Assembly: GCA_046049675.1 (NCBI GenBank)
Contig: JBJORA010000092.1
Span: 1-53,854, forward strand
Direction of reading: 5' to 3'
DNA length: 53,854 nucleotides
Origin: CAIXQW01 sp046049675
GTDB lineage: Bacteria > Bacteroidota > Bacteroidia > Chitinophagales > Chitinophagaceae
In this document: one piece after another, positions 15,215-25,676 of the stretch
Layout: each line of letters starts with the position of its first letter
How positions within the stretch are numbered: the stretch's first letter is position 1
Translations under genes and position numbers: made by a program
Notes under the pieces: generated by a model
Told to the model about the DNA's origin: nothing
What the model saw: only the letters and a program-made list of their open reading frames with translations
Database searches by the model: none

Positions 15215-15586
15215 TTACAATTGACATTTGATACGCTAGGTTGTAACTGGTCTGCTAGTGATACAACACAGTAGCGACATATATGGATGTGCCAATTCTT
15301 GCCTCATTGTGAAATTGATTGCTAGGTTGTAGTGCAATGATTCTACAGCCCGCACCTACGGAGCTACGTTTAACCTTCTAAATCCGATTGCTACAAACAG
15401 TTCGCCCCTCTGGGGCTTTAGTTCCCTTAGTGCCATAGTGGTTCAAGGGATTTACTATCTCTAAACCTTAGCGGTTAATAGCACTATTATCCAATTGATA
15501 GTTCAACATTTTCAGAAGCAATCTTAGTTCCCTTAGTGCCTTAGTGGTTAAAGAAATTTACTATCTCTAAACCTTAGCGGTTTGTC
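15215..15586. repeat. Gene-free stretch with a direct repeat (15418-15476 and 15524-15582)
   Basis: Two copies, 106 nt apart, of a sequence starting TTAGTTCCCTTAGTGCC and ending CTAAACCTTAGCGGTT; they differ at a handful of positions. The second copy ends four bases before the stop codon of the macroglobulin gene. A short GC stem (CCCCTCTGGGG) lies at 15404-15415. No gene is supported. This kind of decayed repeat is common between genes in Bacteroidota. Confidence 0.7.
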
Positions 15587-18500
15587 TTACTTGCCACTAA
15601 TCTCAATTGTACCACCTGCGCCATACGCTGTAAACTCCGGTGAATACATACACTGTATACTCGCGTTGCCATTGTTATAGTTGCCAGTGCTATTCACAAA
15701 TACATCGTAGCTAATAGTATAGGTGCCTCTAGATAAATTGTCAATAAAGAAGTTTGTGCTCGCATCTTTGGTAACTTGATAATATGCTAAATTGTTAGCG
15801 TAAACCGTTTCGCTTAATACATCTATCGGTTCAAAACAAGCTGCACGTAAATCTTTAACATGCACAAACTGCATATCGCGGTTGGTACTAATTGTAATTT
15901 GTATACGCACCTTATCGCCAAGCTTTAGATTATTAGTAACAGGTGTCAATACTTCGCCTGTATTGCTATTACTTACAACAAACAAGGCCTTTCGTACGCT
16001 TATGGCATTCTTAGTTTCAGATGCTTGCAGTTCATCAATCGGACTTAGAAATTGGTAACTAGCATTGACCCAAGCAGGTGTTGCATTGCTATTGCTTGCC
16101 ATAATATTCGACATTTTTTTGTCGATATTATTACCTGCAAATTGGACACGTACATTACCGGTGCCTTTATCTTGCTTGTAACTGTTGCTGTTGATTTGTT
16201 TGCCGCCGACATTAAAGGCGATGTTCTGTGTACTACCATCTGTTAAACTTGCACCACTCGTGACCAGTGCGTGGATAGCATTTGCAGTAGCAGCCGTATT
16301 GCTCCAATAATTATTCTGTTTATTGAGCAAAAGCCAAATACACAATTCGTCAAGTTCGGCTTGTTTTACGCCACAGTTCTGAAGCATCGCTAAGGTATGT
16401 GCATGATCGTCAACATCGTTAGTAAACCAACGGAAGTAACTGCTACTGTTCTTCCAATACATACCACGTGCTTTTGTGCGTACAGCATTTTGTAAAATAG
16501 CATCTGTTACTTGCTTGGCGTTGGCTTCTTTATTGCTCGTATAAAGTATATACGCATAAGTGGCTTGATCTGCAATACTCAGCTTCGTCCAGTCTTTAGC
16601 CAAGGTTTTCATGCGGGCGTCTATGGCAGTTTGTGTTGCCTTTGTTGGCGTGATATCAGCAAACACATAACGAATATACAAGTAGTTAATCGGTGTATAG
16701 TAAGTGCCATATTGCTTTGCATTTTTCTTTTCTTGCTCATAGCGCGCAAGCTCCTTGCTATCGCAATATGCTATCGCTTTGGCTATACTTGTTTGCAGTT
16801 CTTCTTGTTGTGGCAAAGCTGCCATTTGCTTGAGTTGTGCAAAGCTTTGTAATATGCTTAGTGTGATGTACTCGTTGTCATTCATATCTGGCCACCAAGC
16901 ATAGCCGCCATTGCTTTTTTGACGCGCAACGATTTTACTAATTAGCGTATTATACGATTGTTCTTGGTTGGCCTCTTTAAACAATTTACCAATGCTTGCA
17001 AGTTGTGCATTTTCGTCTTTGGCTTCGCTTACCCATGGTGTTTCTTGCAACATAATTTGGCGCAGCTCAGGATTGCTTTCTAATTGCGAACGCAGGGCAT
17101 TGCTATCTTTAAGCCAAGTTTGACTTGCTTCGAGCAAAGCTGGATTTAGTTCGCCTAATTTTTTTGCTACAGCAAAAGCATACAACTTATTAGTAAGCTG
17201 CTCTGTACACTCCAAGGCATAATTATGTAAATAGGGCAAGGCTTGCACCGCATGCCAAGTAGGATTACTTGTGCTTTGTAGTTGTAATAAGATTGGCTGT
17301 TGTTTGTTAGATAATTTTTGCAATGCTGGAATATCAAGTGGCTTTTCTTCACCTGGCTTTAATAGGGCAGTAGCACTTTCTGTTACTTGTATTTTATTGC
17401 TGAGAATCGGCAACATGTTTTGCTCGCCATCGCTATGTTCTTTTGCTACGGCGATAGTGCGTACAATAATTGGGTCAGAAAAATTATCTGGTACATTAAT
17501 ATCAAATGCAAACTCGCTACTTGATGCTGCTGCAATGGCAAATGATTGAGAAGCCGATTTTACAAATTGCGCAGTAATATCTTGCTCTGTAGCTGCATTA
17601 AGAATTTGAATACTTGCAGTTCCGCTTTGTTCTGTTTTGCTGAGATTATTAATTTTTACAAGCAAACTTACTTTGTCGTTATTGTACACAAAGCGAGGCA
17701 AATTTGGCACCACCATGATGTCTTTTTGTGTGGTTGTAGATGCTTCTATTTTTGCATGCTTACCTTCAGCGTTATGCGCAAAGGCCATCATACGCCATTT
17801 TGTAAGTGCTTCTGGTGCAGTAAACTTTAGGTTGTAGATGCCATCGCTGCTTGTAAGGTGTGGAAGGAAAAATGCGGTCTCTTGTAAGTTTTTGCGAATG
17901 GTAACTTTAGCAGCAGATTGTTTGACTTCTTCGTCTTTTGCAATTACGGGTGGTGCAAATTTCACTTTCGCAACGACGGCATTTCCAACTGATGCCGTAT
18001 ATGCATATGTGCCTCCTGTTAAGGTTGGAGGTGGGGGTGGTAGTGCGGAGTCGCTTGCGACTGCAAATCCACCTATACTAGATTCTGAAAAATTCCAACC
18101 AGCCTTCATTGCCATTCGGCCCCTGAGCTGTTTGTCGTTCATACTTCGTAGCATATGAGGCAATTGGTTACTGCTCCAGCAGTAAGTATGCAATCCTGTA
18201 TCCTCTAAATAATTACCATAGCTTGTATAAATTCTGCCTTCATCCGTTTTAGATAACAACTGTAGCTCATTTGCAAAGGTGCTAGCAGCAGAGAATTTAT
18301 CTCTGCCGTAAATCGAATAACTCTTTTCTGGAATGCCGTTCCAAAAATGCCTCACAAAGTCATCAAGCGATGCATCATACATAGTGGCTAGCAATTCAAA
18401 AGCTTTGTCACCTATAGTCGGCTCTGTCAGTTGTATGGTAATTTCTTGTTCGCTGCCTGGTACAATCTTGTCTCTAAAACTTACTAGTTTTAAGTTTATG

Positions 18501-21500
18501 TCTTGCACTGGTTCAGGTGCATCAAAGTGAAAGTCTTGCGTATAGTGTCGGTTGGCATAACTAATAGCAGTGCTAACAACAAGATTGCTGCGTGCTTCAT
18601 TGAGCATTGGTAAATCAATCATATTCCAACCTTGCTTTAGCTGATAAACTTGCCAAAAAGTCTGTTGGTAGGCTACTGCGCTTAAACTCATACTTACATC
18701 AGCAAAGCGGCTGTACACTTTAAGTTTTGGTGCAGCACCAGCAACAAGTGTCTTGCTATCGCTTTTTAGCACATGTACTTCCTTTGGTTCTAGTGGTTCT
18801 TTTTCGCTATCGCTTATTTGCACAACGGCTTGGTCGGCTATAGTATCGCCATCTACAACAACCCATGTATACAGCCTGTACTTGCCAGTTGTTTTGATGT
18901 ATTGGCTTGGCTTAAAAGGTTTATTTGCAGCTATTGGCGTGCCAAAGACAAGTTCAGTTTCTACAAGTTCTTTGTCATCATCATCGCTATATCTATCAGC
19001 TAACGGAAAAAACTGCTGCCATTCTTGTTCGCTTATAAAGCTATGCTCGGTAGGTTCCCACAAGCGATTTACAGTAAATGCCTTCTGCTGCTTTAGCTTT
19101 TGTATACGTAAAAAAACTTGTTGCTCTACTTGTTTGCCATTTGGTGTGGTAGCAGCAATTTCAAATGACTCGCTGTTACTGCTAAGGTCTAACTCGTCGC
19201 CAATATTTAAGGCAAGTGAGAATGGCTGCTTGCTTAGTCGTAAGTCATTGCTAGCTTCATGTGTTTCTCCATTAATATCAACAACAGTGGCTGAGGTTAT
19301 GAAAGTATAGATAGCACGTTTCTTATTCAGTTCACTAGTGCCACTTGCCATGTACTTAATTGTAAACTTACCATTAGCATCTGTTACAGTAGTGCCTTCC
19401 GTAATAACGCGCCGCTCACCTTCAAAATCTGGAAAGCACCAGCGCAGCACCTCGGCTTCTCTATCAACATTGTACCTCACTTTTGCGTTAGCAATTGGCG
19501 CACCGTTATAGCCCATGGCGATACCTGTTACAGTAACTTCTTCATCTAACTTATAGTCTTTATTGCTTGGCTCATAGCTTACTTCAAATTTGGGTCTTTT
19601 GTATTCTTCTACACGTACGGCAGCAGAACCGATTTCTACGTCATCTACTTTCACACTTAAGTCGTACATGCCGTTGAGGCCGCTACTTGGCAACTCAAAT
19701 TCACCACTGGTGGAACCAAATTCGTTGGTACGTTTTTCTACTGTGCTAACAATTTCTTCATTAGCGTTTACTAAACTTATTGTAATCGTTTGCCCTAAAG
19801 CTGCTTTGTTATCTTTATCTACAATAATAGCCTTATACTTTATGGTTTGCCCAGGTCGGTAAATGGCACGGTCTGTATAGACTTCTGCAAGAAATGTTGA
19901 TTGTTCGCCACCGTTGTAATTTTGATAGTAAGAACCGCCACGGTAATAGCTGTGGTCCAAAACATCTTTATTGTAAGTAACACGTACACTGCTGTATTCT
20001 TTGTTGGGTAATTTTACAAATGCATTTGCCTTAGAACTTATTTGCTCAACTAATATTTCATTGTTTTTGCGTGTTGTGTTATTCCATTCATTTTTCAATA
20101 AGAAAATACTAGCGCCTTCAATGCCTTTACCAGTGGTACGATCTACCACTTGCACCTTGGCAGAATCGCCGGTAGAGATATGCAGATCTAAATTTGTTAC
20201 TTGAAGCAGCGAAAGGTAAAACGCATCTGCCTTGTTTTTATTTCTAATAACTAAGTGATACTTACCTAAAGGCAAAGCTGGTAACATCATTTCCGTTTCA
20301 AAAAATGTATAATCATCGTTGGGTGGCAGGGTATAGTCTTTCGTATATATTGGCTTGGTTTTTTGCAAGTACTTTACTGCAGTTGCATAGTTCATATACT
20401 CGGAGCCACTGTATGGATAAACTTCTACAGCCACAGCTTGGATATTTACATAGGCTATTGTCATTAATGCTGGTTGATTAGGCAGCAGCTTATCTTCTGT
20501 TTTTGCCTCTAATTGTGGCAGCTCAATTTCCCTTATGAGCGATTTGGCTGCACTAACAGCAAAGCTGCATGTATTGCGTGCTACAATGTCCTTGCAAATA
20601 TTTAATGCCGTAGTGTTTGGTTTAGTAATTCCAAGTTTTTTTTGAGCTTTTTCATTCACAAGGTTGTGTATGGCTAATGCTCGTTTGTAAACTAAGTAAT
20701 CTACAATCTTGCTTTGCTTGTGTATGTCAACAGCATTCGCCAAAGCTTGAATATGACGTACATTGTCACTTATTTGTTCATGTATAAATTCTATTCGTTT
20801 GCTGTCCAAATACGATTTCTCTTCGGCACTCAGCTTTTTGACGCTTAGCGCTTGCTGATATAATTTGAGTCTTTGTAGCATTGCACTAGCTGTATCAGTC
20901 GTTTGCCAATCAATCTGCACAAATTCTGGTAAATCACTGTAGGCTTCTGGATGTTCGCCTAAATAAAATGGGTTTTCTCTTACATTGCCATAGAAAGCAT
21001 CGTCAAAGAAATCGAGTGCGCTACTAAGCATGACATAGTATAAACTTGGCTTCACTTGCTTTTCCCACTCACTTGGTTTTGCTGTAGCACCGTTAGTAAG
21101 TAGCGGCGCAAACATCTTAGCTTCATAGCTCGCCAAAACATCCGCATTGGATAGAGCCTTTAAATAATATTGTGTTGCTAATTTTTCTCCATTATTATGT
21201 ATCACTTCGCGAGCAGCATCTCGTGGATTAGTGTTTTCATCCCAATCGTCAGTACTATCATCTTGATAGCGAGAATCTTCTGAAGCCTCATCGTAGTGTT
21301 TTGCAATTAGATTGTATATAATTTCTTTGTACGGGCTTTCTAGCGTTTGGCCAATACTATCTAGTTCTGCAATAAATGCATCGTACCACAGCTCAGTTAC
21401 TTCTTGTTGTAATTTTTGACGACTAGCAATAGCAGCAATATAGTCGCTATACATCTTGTCTTTATTAGCATTAGTCGCAAGCTGATCGAGAAGTACAATA

Positions 21501-21640
21501 GCATCTTGCGTTTTATTTGCAGAGAGTGCTTTGCTTACTTTGTCCCAATAGGGTTTGTAGTTTTTATCCTTCATCGTTTGAGCTTGTGCGGCGCTACTGC
21601 AAGCAAGCAAGAGTAAGCACCATAGAATAAAGCGATTCAT
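15587..21640 (-). CDS. Giant alpha-2-macroglobulin-like protein with thioester motif
   Basis: From the ATG at 21640 about 2017 residues. Alpha-2-macroglobulins trap proteases: cleavage in a bait region exposes an internal Cys-Gln thioester. Seen here: signal peptide (FILWCLLLLACSSAAQAQ), a long helical N-terminal part (to about 400), MG-type beta domains with the family's DRAIYRPGQTIKYKA near 590-600, a Pro-rich bait-like stretch (PPPPPTLTGG near 1203), RKNLQETAFFLPHL near 1250, and CTEQ with Cys at 1478, the thioester motif, in an alpha/alpha-toroid region. The signal peptide could be cut at AQAQ, or as a lipoprotein at LLAC, though the residue before Ala is atypical for a lipobox. No pbpC-like partner is next to it. 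The frame opens at 21733, but 21640 fits the signal peptide. Confidence 0.88.
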   Translation of the reverse strand: MNRFILWCLLLLACSSAAQAQTMKDKNYKPYWDKVSKALSANKTQDAIVLLDQLATNANKDKMYSDYIAAIASRQKLQQEVTELWYDAFIAELDSIGQTLESPYKEIIYNLIAKHYDEASEDSRYQDDSTDDWDENTNPRDAAREVIHNNGEKLATQYYLKALSNADVLASYEAKMFAPLLTNGATAKPSEWEKQVKPSLYYVMLSSALDFFDDAFYGNVRENPFYLGEHPEAYSDLPEFVQIDWQTTDTASAMLQRLKLYQQALSVKKLSAEEKSYLDSKRIEFIHEQISDNVRHIQALANAVDIHKQSKIVDYLVYKRALAIHNLVNEKAQKKLGITKPNTTALNICKDIVARNTCSFAVSAAKSLIREIELPQLEAKTEDKLLPNQPALMTIAYVNIQAVAVEVYPYSGSEYMNYATAVKYLQKTKPIYTKDYTLPPNDDYTFFETEMMLPALPLGKYHLVIRNKNKADAFYLSLLQVTNLDLHISTGDSAKVQVVDRTTGKGIEGASIFLLKNEWNNTTRKNNEILVEQISSKANAFVKLPNKEYSSVRVTYNKDVLDHSYYRGGSYYQNYNGGEQSTFLAEVYTDRAIYRPGQTIKYKAIIVDKDNKAALGQTITISLVNANEEIVSTVEKRTNEFGSTSGEFELPSSGLNGMYDLSVKVDDVEIGSAAVRVEEYKRPKFEVSYEPSNKDYKLDEEVTVTGIAMGYNGAPIANAKVRYNVDREAEVLRWCFPDFEGERRVITEGTTVTDANGKFTIKYMASGTSELNKKRAIYTFITSATVVDINGETHEASNDLRLSKQPFSLALNIGDELDLSSNSESFEIAATTPNGKQVEQQVFLRIQKLKQQKAFTVNRLWEPTEHSFISEQEWQQFFPLADRYSDDDDKELVETELVFGTPIAANKPFKPSQYIKTTGKYRLYTWVVVDGDTIADQAVVQISDSEKEPLEPKEVHVLKSDSKTLVAGAAPKLKVYSRFADVSMSLSAVAYQQTFWQVYQLKQGWNMIDLPMLNEARSNLVVSTAISYANRHYTQDFHFDAPEPVQDINLKLVSFRDKIVPGSEQEITIQLTEPTIGDKAFELLATMYDASLDDFVRHFWNGIPEKSYSIYGRDKFSAASTFANELQLLSKTDEGRIYTSYGNYLEDTGLHTYCWSSNQLPHMLRSMNDKQLRGRMAMKAGWNFSESSIGGFAVASDSALPPPPPTLTGGTYAYTASVGNAVVAKVKFAPPVIAKDEEVKQSAAKVTIRKNLQETAFFLPHLTSSDGIYNLKFTAPEALTKWRMMAFAHNAEGKHAKIEASTTTQKDIMVVPNLPRFVYNNDKVSLLVKINNLSKTEQSGTASIQILNAATEQDITAQFVKSASQSFAIAAASSSEFAFDINVPDNFSDPIIVRTIAVAKEHSDGEQNMLPILSNKIQVTESATALLKPGEEKPLDIPALQKLSNKQQPILLQLQSTSNPTWHAVQALPYLHNYALECTEQLTNKLYAFAVAKKLGELNPALLEASQTWLKDSNALRSQLESNPELRQIMLQETPWVSEAKDENAQLASIGKLFKEANQEQSYNTLISKIVARQKSNGGYAWWPDMNDNEYITLSILQSFAQLKQMAALPQQEELQTSIAKAIAYCDSKELARYEQEKKNAKQYGTYYTPINYLYIRYVFADITPTKATQTAIDARMKTLAKDWTKLSIADQATYAYILYTSNKEANAKQVTDAILQNAVRTKARGMYWKNSSSYFRWFTNDVDDHAHTLAMLQNCGVKQAELDELCIWLLLNKQNNYWSNTAATANAIHALVTSGASLTDGSTQNIAFNVGGKQINSNSYKQDKGTGNVRVQFAGNNIDKKMSNIMASNSNATPAWVNASYQFLSPIDELQASETKNAISVRKALFVVSNSNTGEVLTPVTNNLKLGDKVRIQITISTNRDMQFVHVKDLRAACFEPIDVLSETVYANNLAYYQVTKDASTNFFIDNLSRGTYTISYDVFVNSTGNYNNGNASIQCMYSPEFTAYGAGGTIEISGK

Positions 21641-21897
21641 GTAAATTGGTATGAAAGTTAAATGTACAACTGTAGGCGAATGGCTCATTGTAATTGAGTC
21701 ATAAAATTTGCTAAAACTGCTAGGCAAGGTCAAATTTCACCATTTGAGATATTGCGTCAAACTAGTATTTGAATTTTTACTAGCTGTTATCCATTGAAGT
21801 TCAGTGCTTTTTTTGCCATAGTTGCCCTAATGCACCTCTATGAACGCCCTTTTTTAACTATGTTTACAACACATTACTATTACACTAACAATCAACT

Positions 21898-24800
21898 ATG
21901 GGTAAATTATACTGCGCATTTTTATTTCTACTATTTGCCAATACCATTTCTGCACAAACCATCATTTATAGCGAAGATTTTGATCCAACGCCAAGTAACT
22001 GGACGCTCAATACCACCTTTGGCACAAATGACGCAGAAGCCAATGTGTGGGAAATAAGTGACGATGAAAGTGGCATGCCTGTTGGCACTTGCGGTGCAGC
22101 TGGCATGGGCAATCAAAGTTTGTATATTACTGCGGTACCTCCTTGGAGCTTTGGCACTGGCGCTTTGTATAACGCAGGCGGCTTTTGTGGCTTTGGTGTG
22201 TTTTGCGTGGAAACGCATAAGCGAGCAGAAACGCCTGCAATAAGCACAACTGGCATTTCTACAACACTTACACTGAGCTTTGACTATATAGAAGAAGGAG
22301 ACGGCGCTAATGATGATTTCTTTATACAATACAGCACCAATGGCGGCGGTACTTGGACTACACTAAGTAACCCCACTAAGACGGCTAATTTCAATTGTAT
22401 TGGGCAAGGCTATTGGACAAATTATAGTATCGCTTTGCCAGCAGCTTGCAATAATATTAGCAACCTCAAAATTGGATTTTGTTGGCAAAATAACGACGAT
22501 GCTACTGGCACCGATCCAAGTGTTGCGATAAATGATGTAGAAATAACTACCACAAGCACAAGTAATACAGCACCAATTGCAATAAACGATACACTTAATA
22601 GCCCTTGCTCAGGAGCGGTTTTAATTACGCCTAGCTTAAACGATATAGATTCGATTAGTCAGACACTAACCACAACTTCTGTTTTTGGTGCGAGTGCAGG
22701 GCTAACAGCTACCATTGCAGGAGGTGTGGTTACATTAGTACCACCTGTGAATACAAATGGTACTTATACGGTCAATTATATCGTAACAGACAATGGCACA
22801 CCAGCGCTTAGCGATACTGGCTTGATTGTGCTAACGGTTACTGGATGTAATAGTCAACCAAATGCCGTTGCAGATAACTTACCAGTGACCTGTGGTACAA
22901 GTACACTTACCATTCTAAGTAACGATAATGATCCTAATGCTGGACAAACTATTACGCTATCAAATATTTGGGCGGTAAGTGCTGGCGCAACAGCGGTGGC
23001 ATCGGGGAATACTGTTGTATTTAATGCTACAAGTAATGGTGTATATACTTTTCAATATAGTATTTGCGACAACGGCACACCAAGTTTATGCGATACGGCT
23101 CTTGTAACTGTTACTGTTTCTGGTTGTAACAATCAACCGAATGCTGTTGCAGATAACTTGCCAGTGACCTGCGGTACAACTACACTCACAATTCTAAGCA
23201 ATGACAATGATCCTAATGCTGGACAAACGCTTACGCTATCAAATATTTGGGCGGTAAGTGCTGGCGCAACAGCAGTTGCCTCGGGGAATAGCGTTGTATT
23301 TAATGCTACAAGCAATGGTGTATATACTTTTCAGTATAGTATTTGCGACAACGGCACACCAAGCTTGTGCGACACCGCCCTTGTGACTGTTACAGTGTCT
23401 GGTTGTATTACTAATAATCCACCAAATGCTGTAAATGATAGTGTACTTACAATTTGCAATTTGCCTGTTACCATAAATGTACTCACTAATGATACCGATC
23501 CTAATGCAGGACAAATACTATCGCTAGTGGGCACATTTGGCTTAAACCCTGGTGGTACAATAAGCACAGCAGGTAATAGTATTTCTTTTACGCCAATTAG
23601 TAATCAAGGTGGCCTTTATACCTTCTTCTATATTGTTACAGATAATGGTTCGCCAGCATTATTAGATACTGCACAAGTTTTTGTTGTAGTGAGTGGATGC
23701 GGTAATACAGCACCACTTGCCATTAATGATACCATTGCAAGTGCACCGTGTGGAAGTTCAACAATTAGTCCACTTGGCAACGATATTGAAGCAGATGCAG
23801 GACAAGTGCTTAGCTTGTCCAACGTTTGGAATGTAAGTGCTGGTGCTACAGCTAGCGCGACAGGTAATACAATTTCTTTTTCTGCAAGCGCTAATGGTAC
23901 CTATACTTTGCAGTACAGTATTTGCGACAATGGCACACCAAGTTTCTGCGATACGGCTACAATTTTTGTAACTATAACTGCTTGTAACGATGCGCCAAAT
24001 GCCAATAACGATAATCTGCCAGGCAACTGCGGCACAACTACATTAACGGTGCTAGGTAATGATACAGATCCAAATGCAGGACAATTACTGGGTATCAATG
24101 GCGTATATAATATTAGTGCTGGTGCCACAGCAAGTATTGTTGCAAATACAATTGTGTTTAATGCAAGTGCTAATGGCGTTTACACCTTCAATTATATTGT
24201 GTGCGATAATGGTACGCCTTCTTTATGCGATACAGCTTTAGCAACGATTACGGTAAGCACTTGCAATGCTGCACCTAATGCAGTAAATGATGCTGCGAAT
24301 ACGATTTGTACAACGCCAATTACTATTTTGCCTTTGGCAAATGACAGCGACCCAGATGTAGGACAAATCCTTTCATTAAATGGTGTGTGGAATGTGCCTC
24401 TAGGGGCTGTTGCTACAACATCTGGCAATACCATCAACTTTACACCAAGTGGTATAGGCGGCACTTTTACTTTGTTCTACAGTGTTTGCGACAATGGTAC
24501 ACCTAGCCTTTGCGATACAGCCAGCATCATTATCAATGCAACACCTTGCAACTTGCCGCCTGTAGCTGTTGCCGATAATTATACCACAGCATGTAATACA
24601 GCCATAAGTTTTACACCACTCGCCAACGACTTTGATCCAGATGGCGCTAATGTTGGATTGCCATTGAGCCAGTTTCCTATTAATGCCAATGGTACATTTA
24701 CGTTCAATGGTAGTGTTATTACCTACACACCAGCATCAGGCTATAGCGGCACATTTAGTATTCCTTATATCATTAGTGACGGCAACTTACCACCAGGTTA

Positions 24801-25629
24801 CGATACTGGTACAATAACAATGACTGTATTGTCTTGCGTAACAGTGCCTGCAGCAAACTTTAGTGTAAGCGATACATTTATTTGTGAAGATATGTGCATT
24901 AACTTTTTTGATTTGAGCACAGAATTTCCTACTAGTTGGCAGTGGACTTTCCAAGGTGCCACACCAAATAGCAGTACACTGCAAAACCCAGTAGCGATTT
25001 GTTATCCAACGCCTGGTGTGTATGATGTGACACTTGTGAGTAGTACACTCAATGGTTCGAGTACACCTTATACGCGCACAGCTACTATCGTAGTGCAAGC
25101 AAAGCCAAATGCACAAAATCTTACATTAACAGATACAGTGGGCAAGCTTGTTACACTAGATGCCACAAAGCCATCTGCTGTTAGTTATGCATGGTCGCCG
25201 TTGGGTGGATTGATTAATACATCTAGCAATGCCATCAAGCAGGTGCAAGTACAAGTGCAAGCAACTTACTATTGCGAAGTAACTACCGATGCAGGATGCG
25301 AGGTAATTGATACGTTCAATATTGTACCAATTGCATTGCCAGGCACAAATAACAATGTGCTATTTGTACCAAACGCCTTTAGTCCAAATGGCGACAATGA
25401 CAATGATACTTGGAAACCAAAAACCAATAATATTAGAACCTACAGAGCCATGGTGTATAATCGCTGGGGCAATAAAGTGTTTGAAACAGATAATATCAAC
25501 TTTGCGTGGACAGGTACTTACAAAGGCAAAGATGTTGAGCCAAATGACGTTTACTTCTATTACGTAGAAGCAGAATTCTTAGATGGCACCAAACGCATTG
25601 ACAAGGGCGACCTTATCATCATCAAATAG
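21898..25629 (+). CDS. Large cell-surface protein: Ig/cadherin-like repeats, PKD domain, T9SS type B sorting domain
   Basis: A 1243-residue exported protein. After the signal peptide (YCAFLFLLFANTISAQ) comes a lectin/CUB-like N-terminal domain (about 20-220). Seven to eight repeats of about 93 residues follow, each with NDxDPNAGQ, GxYTFxYxxCDNGTPSLCDTA and a final VSGC; paired Cys suggest a disulfide in each. A PKD-like domain (about 985-1070, WQWTFQGATPNSS) and a C-terminal gliding-motility-type domain (FVPNAFSPNGDNDNDTW to DKGDLIIIK) close it. That last domain is the T9SS type B signal. The layout is that of an adhesin or surface-layer protein; ligand unknown. Confidence 0.85.
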   Translation: MGKLYCAFLFLLFANTISAQTIIYSEDFDPTPSNWTLNTTFGTNDAEANVWEISDDESGMPVGTCGAAGMGNQSLYITAVPPWSFGTGALYNAGGFCGFGVFCVETHKRAETPAISTTGISTTLTLSFDYIEEGDGANDDFFIQYSTNGGGTWTTLSNPTKTANFNCIGQGYWTNYSIALPAACNNISNLKIGFCWQNNDDATGTDPSVAINDVEITTTSTSNTAPIAINDTLNSPCSGAVLITPSLNDIDSISQTLTTTSVFGASAGLTATIAGGVVTLVPPVNTNGTYTVNYIVTDNGTPALSDTGLIVLTVTGCNSQPNAVADNLPVTCGTSTLTILSNDNDPNAGQTITLSNIWAVSAGATAVASGNTVVFNATSNGVYTFQYSICDNGTPSLCDTALVTVTVSGCNNQPNAVADNLPVTCGTTTLTILSNDNDPNAGQTLTLSNIWAVSAGATAVASGNSVVFNATSNGVYTFQYSICDNGTPSLCDTALVTVTVSGCITNNPPNAVNDSVLTICNLPVTINVLTNDTDPNAGQILSLVGTFGLNPGGTISTAGNSISFTPISNQGGLYTFFYIVTDNGSPALLDTAQVFVVVSGCGNTAPLAINDTIASAPCGSSTISPLGNDIEADAGQVLSLSNVWNVSAGATASATGNTISFSASANGTYTLQYSICDNGTPSFCDTATIFVTITACNDAPNANNDNLPGNCGTTTLTVLGNDTDPNAGQLLGINGVYNISAGATASIVANTIVFNASANGVYTFNYIVCDNGTPSLCDTALATITVSTCNAAPNAVNDAANTICTTPITILPLANDSDPDVGQILSLNGVWNVPLGAVATTSGNTINFTPSGIGGTFTLFYSVCDNGTPSLCDTASIIINATPCNLPPVAVADNYTTACNTAISFTPLANDFDPDGANVGLPLSQFPINANGTFTFNGSVITYTPASGYSGTFSIPYIISDGNLPPGYDTGTITMTVLSCVTVPAANFSVSDTFICEDMCINFFDLSTEFPTSWQWTFQGATPNSSTLQNPVAICYPTPGVYDVTLVSSTLNGSSTPYTRTATIVVQAKPNAQNLTLTDTVGKLVTLDATKPSAVSYAWSPLGGLINTSSNAIKQVQVQVQATYYCEVTTDAGCEVIDTFNIVPIALPGTNNNVLFVPNAFSPNGDNDNDTWKPKTNNIRTYRAMVYNRWGNKVFETDNINFAWTGTYKGKDVEPNDVYFYYVEAEFLDGTKRIDKGDLIIIK
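22843..23400 (+). repeat. Two nearly identical tandem 279-bp units inside the surface-protein gene
   Basis: Units 22843-23121 and 23122-23400 encode 93 residues each, starting GC(N)(S/N)QPNAVADNLPVTCGT. The proteins differ at only four positions and the DNA differs mainly at third positions. Other repeats of the gene are much more diverged, so this pair is a recent duplication or has been homogenised. Confidence 0.85.
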
Positions 25630-25630
25630 A

Positions 25631-25660
25631 TTGAGATCGTATTGCGGTACCTTAATTTTG
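25631..25660 (+). promoter_or_regulatory. Bacteroidota-type promoter of the membrane protein at 25677
   Basis: TTG at 25631-25633, a 19-nt spacer, and TAATTTTG at 25653-25660, a perfect TAnnTTTG. The ATG follows 16 nt after the -7 box. Confidence 0.6.
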
Positions 25661-25676
25661 CAAAGGACTGCGTGAC

